DNA of 64,000 nt, taken from NCBI GenBank assembly GCA_002077045.2, contig KZ111180.1, positions 131,477 to 195,476 on the forward strand, given 5' to 3'. The position numbers and the translations under genes were made by a program. The notes beneath the pieces are model-generated. The model was not told the DNA's origin. It did not search any database and saw nothing but the letters and a program-made list of their open reading frames with translations. This DNA is from Rachicladosporium sp. CCFEE 5018. Lineage: Eukaryota; Ascomycota; Dothideomycetes; Cladosporiales; Cladosporiaceae. This document shows positions 32,389-42,200 of the stretch, in pieces (within the stretch, counting starts at the first letter, position 1; the number at the start of each line of letters is the position of its first letter).

Positions 32389-34755
32389 CTATCGACGCTT
32401 GGTGAGTTCCCCCGCCTTCGTCTCAGCTCTCAGCAAGCTCTCGGTAATCTTGTGGAATTCTTTCGTCAGCACATCATTTAGCGCCTGCGCCTCCACAGCT
32501 GCTTCCTGAACAGTGTCCACCTTGACCGCAAGCAATACGTAGTCCTCTTGAACCCGCTTGCTGACGTCCATAGCTTGCTTCGCCACAGCTTCATTCAGAT
32601 CGTTCGCTTTCTGAGTGTACGTGACACAGCCTTCGACCTTCTTCGACACCTCCGCCACAGACTTATCCGACTGATTCACTCGCGTGAGGAGACCAGCCAA
32701 GTCCTTCGCCGTCGTATCTGCAGTACGCTTCGCGGCATCCGCGATCACGTTTGCCGCCTCGATTTGGCCTTCAAGCACGGCTACACGAGTAGTTGTGCTT
32801 TTGTCTCCGGCAACTAGCTGACGTACTGTGGTTTCCAATTCCGCTGATGGAGGAGGATGGAGCTGCATCATTCGTGCAACCATTTTGTCGACCATCTGGT
32901 CCGATGTCATGTTATCCATACGCTGCTTCACCGACGTGACCATGGCGTGGTAGGCTGCAACCTGGTCCATTACCTGCTGATTGAGATGTGCTGTGCCTGA
33001 TTGGCCACTCGCAGATCCATTGACCGGGGGACTGTGGAAGCCATTTACCATCGGCCCGGGCGATGCGCTTGCCATTGGTCTGAACTGGTGTAAGCCTGAG
33101 GTAGCCTTCGTCGTGGACTCTGCAGATGCCACAATCGTGCGCTGCTCTGTCTCCAGCGCCTTGACACGGATCTCCAAGACTGAACCATTCCCAATGGTCT
33201 CTAGAACCTTGTCCATCAGTTCTTGCCTCACGGCATCTAGCTTGGTAATCAGTGCCCCAAGCTCAGTTTTGATGCTTTCTCCCATCATGTCGTCTCTCTT
33301 GTCTGCCTCTTGCTCGATATCGGATAACTGCTGGTCATGAATACTGACGCTTGTTTCGAGCCTCGCAAGGCTTGCAGATAGCTCAGCGTTTGTCAGCCCT
33401 GCGCCGATTGAGTGATTTGTGCCAGATGAAGTTGCTGGCACCGACGCAGGCCGTTCCAGTAGCTCCTTGATATTCGCACCATGTTCCGCCAGCTTCGAAT
33501 GAATGGCCTGGCCGTCTGTGGTAGCTTTGTTGGCAGCCCCTTGCATCCGCATCTCCAAAGTCCCTATGCGTTGATCCACCTTGGGATCGGCTGGCGTTGG
33601 TGTATCCTTCTGCTCGACTTGCTTCTTCATGTCATCGACGGTGCTCTTGATTACCATCCGTGACTGCTCTAGCGACTCCATTCGCTTTAGTGCACATCCC
33701 TTCTCGTTCTGCAGCCTCTTCACATATGGGTCGATGTTGTTCAGCATAATGTCATATTTCTTCAACCTCTTCACGACAGACGGCTTGCCTTGCTCGAGGA
33801 CTTCACTGTCCAACGTACGGGACACAGCATCCACCTTGTCTTCGACCTTCGGGAGACGCAGCTCGAGACTTTTGATCCGCCCGTCAGACGTTGTCAGTCT
33901 ACTGTCCTGTGCCTGTAGGTCGCTCTCGTGGGCATTCTTCTGTTGCCGTAGCTCGTCATGACTCTGCTTTAGGTCATGTATTTGTTGCATGCCATTTTGG
34001 TATGCTTTAGATGCGGTTTCCAATTGCTCGACGCGATTGTCGAGTCGCGGAGCCTTCTGCATCGCAGCGACGGACGCTTGTAACTCGCGCAAGAGCGTCC
34101 CCTGCTCGCTCAGTTCTTCTTTCAGCTTATCGTGCTCTTGTCGCGGGACAAAGTCACGTGACATAACGTCCGTGCGCACGCTAGTGTCTTCTTTTGGATT
34201 TAGTTCGGCTAGCGCACGAAGATCTGATCGTGCCGTTGTCATCGTCTCTTCCTGCAGTCCTTCCAGCTTCTTTATTTGATCGTCAATTTGTCGCACTCTG
34301 TCGCTCTGAGCCTCACGAGTCTTGTCGAAATCGGCAGCTAGGGCAGGATTCTGTTTTGCCAATTTCCGGCGCTGTCTGTCGGCCTCATCTCGACTCGATA
34401 TCATGGCTTCCCGTGTTGATTTGAGCTTCTCCATCTGAGCGGCATTTGAGCATAGGCTGTGCAGCAAGGACAACACTCCTGTCACAGGGTCCTGTTCCGT
34501 GGCTACGTCCATTTCGGCTTGGCCGGTCGTCCGAGCAGGAGTCTGTGGCTGTGGTGTTGCGCGATTGCTGCTCGCGTCTTGATATGCGCTCCCGCGGCTG
34601 TTCACGCTGCTCGGTGATCGTACGATGTTACGTACGCCATCGCGAGGTGACGGCCGATGGTGATCAAGCACGGAAGGCCGCGACACTTTGCGTGCCGGCA
34701 TACCTGACTCAGGCGACCGGCTCGCAGGTCGCTTGCCCGCATGTGACGAACTCAT
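32389..34755 (-). CDS. Large hypothetical coiled-coil protein
   Basis: A single exon from ATG 34755 (MSSSHAGKRPASRSPE) encodes 788 residues; the frame stays open 30 codons further upstream but the shorter start has better composition. After a basic, Ser/Pro-rich disordered head (~80 residues) come long heptad-rich segments interrupted by a Pro/Gly/Ser-rich linker near residue 590 (RPMASASPGPMVNGFHSPP). I recognise no catalytic or named domain. The architecture suggests a structural or scaffold protein, perhaps nuclear given the basic head (KRPASRS, RKVSRPS), but this is only inference. Confidence 0.8.
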   Translation of the reverse strand: MSSSHAGKRPASRSPESGMPARKVSRPSVLDHHRPSPRDGVRNIVRSPSSVNSRGSAYQDASSNRATPQPQTPARTTGQAEMDVATEQDPVTGVLSLLHSLCSNAAQMEKLKSTREAMISSRDEADRQRRKLAKQNPALAADFDKTREAQSDRVRQIDDQIKKLEGLQEETMTTARSDLRALAELNPKEDTSVRTDVMSRDFVPRQEHDKLKEELSEQGTLLRELQASVAAMQKAPRLDNRVEQLETASKAYQNGMQQIHDLKQSHDELRQQKNAHESDLQAQDSRLTTSDGRIKSLELRLPKVEDKVDAVSRTLDSEVLEQGKPSVVKRLKKYDIMLNNIDPYVKRLQNEKGCALKRMESLEQSRMVIKSTVDDMKKQVEQKDTPTPADPKVDQRIGTLEMRMQGAANKATTDGQAIHSKLAEHGANIKELLERPASVPATSSGTNHSIGAGLTNAELSASLARLETSVSIHDQQLSDIEQEADKRDDMMGESIKTELGALITKLDAVRQELMDKVLETIGNGSVLEIRVKALETEQRTIVASAESTTKATSGLHQFRPMASASPGPMVNGFHSPPVNGSASGQSGTAHLNQQVMDQVAAYHAMVTSVKQRMDNMTSDQMVDKMVARMMQLHPPPSAELETTVRQLVAGDKSTTTRVAVLEGQIEAANVIADAAKRTADTTAKDLAGLLTRVNQSDKSVAEVSKKVEGCVTYTQKANDLNEAVAKQAMDVSKRVQEDYVLLAVKVDTVQEAAVEAQALNDVLTKEFHKITESLLRAETKAGELTKRR

Positions 34756-35713
34756 GGTGCTGTGAGTACATGTCAGTATGGAAGTGAAGGCTGGGAGCTC
34801 TCCAAGTGAAGTAGCCCACTCTTGTAGACGGCATGTGCTTTGCAAGCGGCAGCAGACAAGCGAACGCCGGCCACATTGAGAGCTATGCGTGGCATCCTAG
34901 CAGTGAAAGCAATCAACATACGTAGAATTAGTCCCAAACTTCACTGCTGGGCGTGCTTGATGCGTCCTGTTGCCTTCATGCTCGACGGTGCGCGTAGAGA
35001 GACTGGTGCATCTCAGATCTCTCGATTCGATTTTTAGACTATAGTCCCGCGCAGCGCGGGGACCTGATGGCGCCCGGGGAACTGTCATACTGCGTTAGCG
35101 CCCCGTAGCTGTTCCCCCTCGAAATATGCTCTTTGTGAAGCAATGTGTCGTGTCTGGACTTAAGTATCTGGCGATAAGTGTCTGCGATATTCCACTGAGT
35201 GGAGCAAGTGAAGAGGACCTACTTTGGAAAGTACAATGACTTTATATGCTGTGACACGCGCGCTAAGGCAAGAGCCACTGCAAGCGCATGTGATTCATGC
35301 AGATCTCGTGCATGCCTGCCAGTGAGGTTTGTGTTCTGTACTTCTCTACGCGCCCTCAATGAGAGTGAAGCTTGTCTGTTGTAGACTTGATATTTTCAGA
35401 GTGAAAGAGCAAGCAAACAGAAGTGAAGTAGCAACCTTCGGTGATCTCTCGGGGCTAAAGCGCGCTAGAGACGCGCTAGAGTCAGATTAAGTGGAGTCCA
35501 CTTACCTAAGCATCGTATGGAGTGTCAAAAGTTAATGGAGCTCGTACAAGGTACAGCGTCTGCACGACTTACCACGATCTCGAACTCTGGCCCCAGATAC
35601 AGCTCATAAGGACCCGTGTCTCTTGGCATTTCGTGCGCCAGCGGATTGTGTTTTCCACCAGCTGTCTGAGCAGTGGTCCTACACAGAAGCCTGCGCCTTG
35701 TGCGACAGACGAG
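34756..35713. other. Divergent promoter region, coiled-coil gene / RVB2
   Basis: No gene is recognised. A GC-rich inverted repeat at 35044-35063 (arms GTCCCGCG and CGCGGGGAC, one bulged base) could form a hairpin; its meaning is unknown. Confidence 0.5.
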
Positions 35714-35861
35714 ATGGCTGCAGTAGGTCCAACTATGCGCCTAAAGTGACTCTTACTGATCATCCAAGCCCATAACCACCATCTCCGACTCGAAGGAGCG
35801 ACAGGGTCTGAACCTCATCGCAGCACACTCTCACATCCGTGGCCTCGGCGTCACACCCGAC
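35714..35861 (+). CDS. RVB2: RuvB-like AAA+ ATPase 2 (Reptin), 5' end only
   Basis: A 9-nt first exon (35714-35722, MAA) and a second exon starting at 35769 are joined by a 46-nt intron (GTAGGT...branch TACTGAT...CCAAG). They give MAA-PITTISDSKERQGLNLIA then AHSHIRGLGVTPD, the N-terminus of fungal Rvb2. The gene is cut by the assembly gap at 35862 after about 34 residues. Rvb2 forms a hexameric ring with Rvb1 in INO80, SWR1 and R2TP. The remainder is not in this window on either side of any gap. The AAG acceptor is unusual, but the protein match is clear. Confidence 0.85.
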
Positions 35862-35961
35862 NNNNNNNNNNNNNNNNNNNNNNNNNNNNNNNNNNNNNNN
35901 NNNNNNNNNNNNNNNNNNNNNNNNNNNNNNNNNNNNNNNNNNNNNNNNNNNNNNNNNNNNN
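35862..35961. other. Assembly gap of 100 N
   Basis: Exactly 100 N, the usual placeholder for a gap of unknown size. It interrupts RVB2 on the left and a sugar transporter on the right. Confidence 1.
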
Positions 35962-36482
35962 ACTGACCATCGCTTCGGAAGAGATCCTTCCAGCTACCAG
36001 CACCAGCAGCAGTCTCTAGCGCGACAGTCCGTACGATCAATTCGTGTTCAGCCTTGATAGTCTGATCGTCCATCTTATGTCTATGCATGCGGCGCAAGAC
36101 CTCGAGACACTCTTCATTGCGGTCATGCGCAGCAAGCCAACGAGGCGTCTCGGGGATGAGAAAGATGATGACGATCATCGGGATCAGGAAGATGCACTGT
36201 AAGATCGTGGGGACGCGCCAGACGAAGGACGTCTCTGGGCCTTTGGAGATCGTGGAAAAACTGTAATCTTGTGTCAGGACGGTCCATAATACGCAGCAGT
36301 CTGGTGTACGCACGCATAATCCATCCAATATACGAGCATGATGCCTGGGAGGTTGTCAGTATGTCGTTCGTCCGAAGGGAGGCGGCACAACTGACCAAAG
36401 TTCAGAGTTGAGAGTTGGGCACACACATAACGCCCACGAGTAGCTTTCGGCGAGAACTCAGCCTGCAGCACCGGCACAGTGC
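35962..36482 (-). repeat. 521-bp inverted copy of 49289-49809 at contig end
   Basis: Reading the minus strand from 36482 to 35962 gives the same sequence as 49289 to 49809, without indels and with three substitutions, all within two introns. Both copies abut an N gap, which marks them as overlapping contig ends and not as a transposable element. Confidence 0.95.
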
Positions 36483-37076
36483 TGTTGATGAAGCCCATGC
36501 CAATGCCACTGACGATTCGAGCAACGATCATGTGTGCGACATGGTAGGCGGTGGCTTGAAGGAGGGCACCTATGACCCCAGGTCAGTAATCGCCAAGACA
36601 GCGACAACTCTTCAATTCCCGGACATACCGATGATCATGATGATAACGCCAATGAGAATGCTCTTCCGTCGACCAAGACCCTCACCGATGATACTGGTGG
36701 TGACAGCTCCGATGAAGGCACCGATCTTTGTTCCATGTCAGTCGTGTGCCTCCTCCACAGCGCGCACTCTCGGGTCGTTCCAAGGTAACGAGTCGATTGC
36801 AGTGGAGAGATACCCACCTCGTAGATAGCAACGATAATCGCGATGAGATTCGTGCCAGCATCAGTCTTGATGTCGATGCCAAATGTTCCGGTGAAAGCCG
36901 GGCTGTTGACGAAGCCACCCTGTCCGCAGGTCAGTCATGTTGCACCCTCTCCCACTACCGACAAGACAACTCACCATCAGCCCATTGTCGTAGCCGATCA
37001 ACAAGAACCCGAGACACGTAAGAGTAGTCACAGTGCCCAGCAGGGCGCTGCCTTCGAGGTGGAGTGCCGTGAACAT
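35962..37076 (-). CDS. MFS sugar transporter, 5' part (3' part lost in gap)
   Basis: Exons, transcribed leftwards: 36975-37076, 36818-36919, 36629-36725, 36396-36569, 36314-36344 and 35962-36260 (cut by the gap). The start MFTALHLEGSALLGTVTTL leads into TM1 with LLIGYDNGLMGG. Then come GEGLGRRKSILIG after TM2, VARIVSGIGMGFINSTVPVL, the QAEFSPKATRGRYV block and PETPRWLAAHDRNEEC before the central loop. It is a fungal sugar (hexose-type) H+ symporter by family. The frame ahead of ATG 37076 contains a stop soon upstream, fixing the start. The stretch 35962-36482 is nearly identical, inverted, to 49289-49809, where the gene continues to its stop; together they describe one complete transporter of normal length. 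Confidence 0.9.
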
Positions 37077-38086
37077 CTTCTCGATCTCTTCTTTCCCAAT
37101 AGCTTCAATCTCGAGCAAAATGTCAATCCTTCATCCGATGAGAGGTATGAAAGGACGCAGAGCCCATCATATACACCTCTGCATACCGATCGGGTGTCAG
37201 TGCAGCCTTCTACCCCAACTCTACCCCAGCTGCACCACGATGCATGCCCATAAGCTCGAAACTCTGTTTGATGATCTGGAATGGCGGCAATTGACGGCCT
37301 GCAGTCTCACGTGCGCAAACGATGGATATCCTCACGCTACGGCTCACGTCTAACGACCAGGAGTGGCTACTTCGATCCCCTGAATGACTCTATGGCTTAC
37401 ATGCAGATGCCGACAGCGCCTGGTGTACTTGCCGTGAACTCTAGAGCGGCGTTTGCTTGTCGCAGCCCGCGTTGTTGTCAGTCGCGAGTTAGACGGAGAT
37501 TGACGGCGAATGCTTCTTGATATATGCCTCTGACGAAACGCAGCACTTGCGATGGCTATCCTGAGAACAATCTCAAAGGTCATTCGCCGATGAGCGAGTT
37601 TCCATATCCCTCATGGCATCGAGATATTGCCGAGGCCTTCGTGGCGATGCTCTGCGTCGCGAGGTCTATGAGGCGTCGTAGCCATGAGTGCAGACACTAC
37701 ACACTAATCGACGAAGTCTGTCATTAGACTGATGCCCTCAACTGCGTGCTGCTGTAGCTTCGAACTTGCACTTCGGATAGTTGAGAGATCATCGCAGTCC
37801 CGTTCGAACAAGAGGTCTACGCTGAAAAGACAGCATCCTGCACTAGCTAGCATTCAGATGTCACACGACAGATGGATCAGTCAGCATTGCTTACGTACGG
37901 TACAGATTGAGGCGAGAGGCGCGGCTGATAGTATCTGGAGAGACCTTGAACTGCAGTGCTGCACGTTTGTTTGCGATGCTCATGTGGACCAACAGATCTT
38001 AGAGCATGGAGAAAGTGTGAGACAATATATTCCGACCTTCGCAATACTCCCGTCGTCGTAAGGAGCTGCCACTTATATCAGGCGCA
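37077..38086. other. Divergent promoter region, sugar transporter / small membrane protein
   Basis: About 1 kb with no recognisable gene. It should hold the transporter promoter on the left and that of the small membrane protein on the right. Confidence 0.55.
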
Positions 38087-38592
38087 ATGGGCTTCCTTGA
38101 CATCATCAAAGTAAGCCCCATGACTTGCCGTATATGCCAGGCCGTATCTGACAAGAGCGCCCACAGATCCTCTTCTTCCCCGCCCTCATCGCCGCCTCCC
38201 TCTACGGCCTCTTCGGGTACATCATTATTCCCCTTGCCCGCCGACACTGCAATCGCTACGACCAATACTTGCCCATAAATGCCATACAGTCCACATCCAC
38301 CACGTTGCGGGATCGCTTAGCAGACCTCGTCATCCGGATCGCCACTCGTGGACGACGAAGGAACGTTGCGGACGGCAGGGAGGAATCGGACGATAACCTT
38401 TTCGGAGATGAGGAGGGGGAGAGCATGGTGGGGTTTGATGTTGAGATAAGGGAGAGAAATGTGAGAGGGGGAGGGGTTGAAGTCATCGGGAGTGATCGAA
38501 GGTTGAGCAGAGAGTTGGAGGAGGGCTTCAAGGACGATAGTAGTGAGGAGGGTGGCGAGGAGGGTAGGGGACGGGAACGAGGGAGGGGATGA
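38087..38592 (+). CDS. Small single-pass membrane protein, hypothetical
   Basis: Two exons, 38087-38110 and 38167-38592, with a 56-nt intron (GTAAGC...CACAG, branch TCTGAC) give 149 residues. Residues ~9-30 (ILFFPALIAASLYGLFGYII) form a membrane segment directly after the short head MGFLDIIK. The rest is cytosolic-looking: a basic stretch (RIATRGRRRN), then acidic patches and a C-terminal Gly/Glu/Arg-rich tail. It is not recognised as a named family. The good intron signals and the hydrophobic segment rebuilt across the splice site support a real gene. Confidence 0.7.
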
Positions 38593-39236
38593 GGATAGGA
38601 TGGAGTGTAGACCTGTACAGACGATGACGTCCTACGTGTGTCCTGTCAGAATTTGTGTTGTTCTACGATCGTGCCTTCCACCTTGGCCACCGAATGGGAA
38701 TTACGGTCGCAATGCTCCTGCATAGCTTTGGAGGGTAAGTGTGAGGTACTGCCCCACGCACCTGTCGAAGCGTAGCTGTCGTGAGAGGCAAAGGAGAGCG
38801 GAGATTTTGATGTGCGCGATAACATGAAATCATTGTGTCTCCGGAGGGCGCTGGTATGTCCATTTGCGGGCACAAGTGACATTGTAGCTGCACAGCAGAC
38901 GGTCCACGCAGATGAGAGAAGAGACAGCATTTTCGAAGTGATTCAGCTATCGCTCAATCTCATTACATTCGTCCCAGCAAAGCACATTTTCCGCCCGCAT
39001 CCACCCGCATCAATCAAGCCCGCACCCGTTTTCTCATCCCCAAGCAAGCAAGTGCAACATCGTACACACCCATCGCAAACCAAAACCAGACCCGCAATCC
39101 CATGCCCCTCGCTTGCAATGACTCTAGCGGGTATGTCTATAGTCATGTAGAAAGTCGTCTGAAAACGCTTGTTCACACCGGGGGTATCTGGCATCGCGCG
39201 AAGAAAAGCAATCGCAAAATCATCGTCCCTTCCTCA
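38593..39236. other. Convergent intergenic region, small membrane protein / GLT1
   Basis: It contains 3' flanks only. No gene is recognised. Confidence 0.55.
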
Positions 39237-42200
39237 TCAAGCCGCAGCAGCGACGAGCTCCAGCGGCGCATCGTGCTCCTTCTTCATCGTCTCGTAGGGC
39301 TGACGCTTCACGATCCCGCCAGTGACAGGAAGCTGAGTTCCCATACCAGTGAGGAACGAGTCCACGTCTCTCGCACACTGGCGACCCTCGTTGATACCCC
39401 ACACGATCAAGGACTGTCCACGCCTACAGTCACCAGCAGCGAACACCCCCTCAATGTTGGTGTTGTACTTGCCCGGCGGGGTCTTGATGTTCTTCCTGGC
39501 ATCCTTCTCGATGATACCCTCCAGAACCTTCTCCTCAGGCCCAAGGAAACCCATGGACAACAGCACAAGGTCGGCGGGGAACAGCTCCTCGCTGCCCTCA
39601 ACCTGCTTCATGTCCCAACCACCGGAGGCAGTCTTGGTCCACTCCACGCGCACGGTGTTGATGCCCGTCACCTTGCCCTCATCGTCGCCAACGAAGTCCT
39701 TGGACATGATGCAGTACTCACGCGGGTCCTTGCCCATGTGGGTCTTCACCTCCGTGTGACCGTAGTCAACACGGTAAATGCGAGGCCACTGCGGCCACGG
39801 GTTGTCGCGCGCACGCTCTGGTGGTGGCTGGGGCAGGAGCTCAAAGTTGATGACACTCTTTGCGCCGAGGCGAACCGAGGTGCCGATGCAGTCGTTGCCA
39901 GTATCACCACCACCAATGACGATGACGTTCTTGCCCTTGGCGGAAATGTAGGCGTTGTCGGCAAGCTCGGTGTCAAGGAGCGACTTGGTGTTCTTGTGCA
40001 GGAACTGCATGGCGAAGTGGATGCCCTCCAAGCTACGCTTCGGGATTGGCAGGTCGCGAGGCACTGTAGCTCCAGTCGCGCACACAACGGCATCGTTCTC
40101 CTTCCGCAGAGAGGCCAGAGTGACGTCGCCGTCACCGACGAAGCAGTTGGTCACATACTTCACGCCCTCAGCGCCCATGAAGTCAACACGGCGCTGGACG
40201 ACGTTCTTATCCAGCTTCATGTTGGGAATACCGTACATGAGAAGGCCACCAATGCGGTCGCTTCTCTCGTAGACGGTAACGTCATGGCCGGCTTTGTTGA
40301 GTTGGTCTGCAGTAGCAAGACCGGCCGGACCAGATCCAATGACAGCGACCTTCTTGCCACTCCTCCATTGCGGTGGCGAGGGGATCATCCAGCCCATCTC
40401 GAAGCCACGGTCGATAATGGCGCACTCAATGGACTTGATGCCCACTGGGTCCTCGTTGATGCCAAGAACGCAGGCGCCCTCGCAGGGTGCTGGGCACACG
40501 CGACCAGTGAACTCCGGGAAGTTGTTTGTCATCAGCAGCCTGTTGAGCGCGTCGCGCCATTGCCCGGCAAAAACTAATTCATTCCATTTGGGGATGATGT
40601 TAGAGATCGGGCAGCCAGTATCGGACTGGCAGAAGGGTACGCCGCAGTCCATGCATCGGGCGGTCTGGTACTTAAGCTCGTCCTCGGTCAGGCGGGTAGA
40701 GAGCTCTCCCCAGTCACGAGTCCGGGTCTTCGCAGAACGATACTTCTCAGCACGCCTCTGGTACTTCATGAAGCCCTTGGTCTTGTTAAGCACAAGGGCA
40801 GAGCGCTTCTTCTCGACAGCGCCGTCCTGGACACTTTCCTCGATGTCGCCGATCTTCTCCTTATGCGGATCCTTGGCCTCCTTTTCGTTCTCCTTCTTCT
40901 TGGACTCCTCGTGCAACTCACGGACAGCGTTACCGGGGAGGATGGGCAGAGGGTACTCAGCCTTCTTGGCCTCAGCGGCCTTCTTGGCCTCCTCAAGCAT
41001 GACGCGCTTGTAGTCAGTCGGCAGGACCTTGACGAAGCGAGGCAGAGCGCGGGTGAAGTCCAGCAGGATGCGGGCAGCAAGCTCAGAGCCAGTGTAGTGG
41101 TGATGATCCTCGATGAGACCACGCAAAAAGGAAATCTCCTGAGGATCCTCCACACCGGAAAGCTCAACCATCTCCTGGTTGACCTTACCCTCGAAGTCCT
41201 GGTGGATGTCGAGCACGTAGGCGATACCACCAGACATGCCGGCAGCGAAGTTGCGTCCAGTGCTGCCAAGAACTAGAATACGACCACCAGTCATGTACTC
41301 GCAGCCGTGATCGCCGACACCCTCAACGACAGCGGTGACACCAGAGTTGCGGACCGCGAAACGCTCGGCAGCGACACCGCGGAAGAAGCAGGTACCGCTA
41401 GTAGCACCGTACAAGCAGACGTTACCAATGATGATGTTCTCTTCGGCCTTGAAGACAGATGTGCGAGGAGGATACACGATCAGGCGTCCACCGGACAGAC
41501 CCTTTCCTACATAGTCGTTGGCGTCACCCTCAAGTTCCAGAGTCACACCGGGCGCCAGGAATGCTCCGAAAGACTGCCCAGCAGATCCTCTGATGTTAGC
41601 ATGGATCGTATCTTGCGGCAGACCCTTCTCGCCGTAGCGCTTGCTGATCTGGTAGGAGAGCGTTGTACCCATGGCGCGGTCGGTGTTGACAATGTCACAC
41701 TCGATGCGGCACGGCAGGCCCTTCTCCAGTGCGAGCTCGGACTCAGCGATGAGCTTGTTGTCGAGACGAACGTGCAGCTTGTGGTCCTGCTTGCGGACGT
41801 TGTAGGTAGCGACACCGGATCGCAGAGTGTGTGCAGGCGTCAGGATAAGCGACAGATCGATGTTCTCGGTCTTTGCGTTCCTCAGATCCTCGCGAACCTT
41901 GAGCACCTCGGTGTGCCCCACCATCTCGTTGATGGTGCGGAAGCCGAGCTTGGCCATGATGGCACGCAGCTCGTTGGCAATGTAGTAAAAGAAGTTTATA
42001 ACATGCTCCGGAGTACCCTTGAACTTCTTGCGAAGCTCGGGATCTTGAGAAGCGATGCCCACCGGGCAGGTGTTCACTATATGCAGAGTCAGCAAACTGC
42101 GTTTCGTTGTTGTGTGGTATGAGATGTCCTGGGCGACTTACAATGACACTTCCTCATCATGATACATCCCATCGCAATGAGAGGCGTGGTAGCGAAACCC

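Noticed and set aside
35044..35063. GC-rich hairpin upstream of RVB2 as a terminator or regulatory RNA
   Set aside because: A single short hairpin in a fungal intergenic region has no established meaning; kept only as a note.
35831..36328. Frame running through the N gap joining RVB2 and transporter sequence
   Set aside because: It is an artefact of translating N as open sequence; the two sides belong to different genes on opposite strands.
35962..36482. Inverted repeat interpreted as a transposon terminal repeat or palindrome
   Set aside because: The sequence is transporter exons and introns, and both copies sit at contig ends. There is no transposase and no target-site duplication.
39102..40577. 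491-codon open frame on the plus strand inside GLT1
   Set aside because: It is antisense to a fully conserved exon of glutamate synthase and has no protein family features. It is a by-product of GC-rich codon use.
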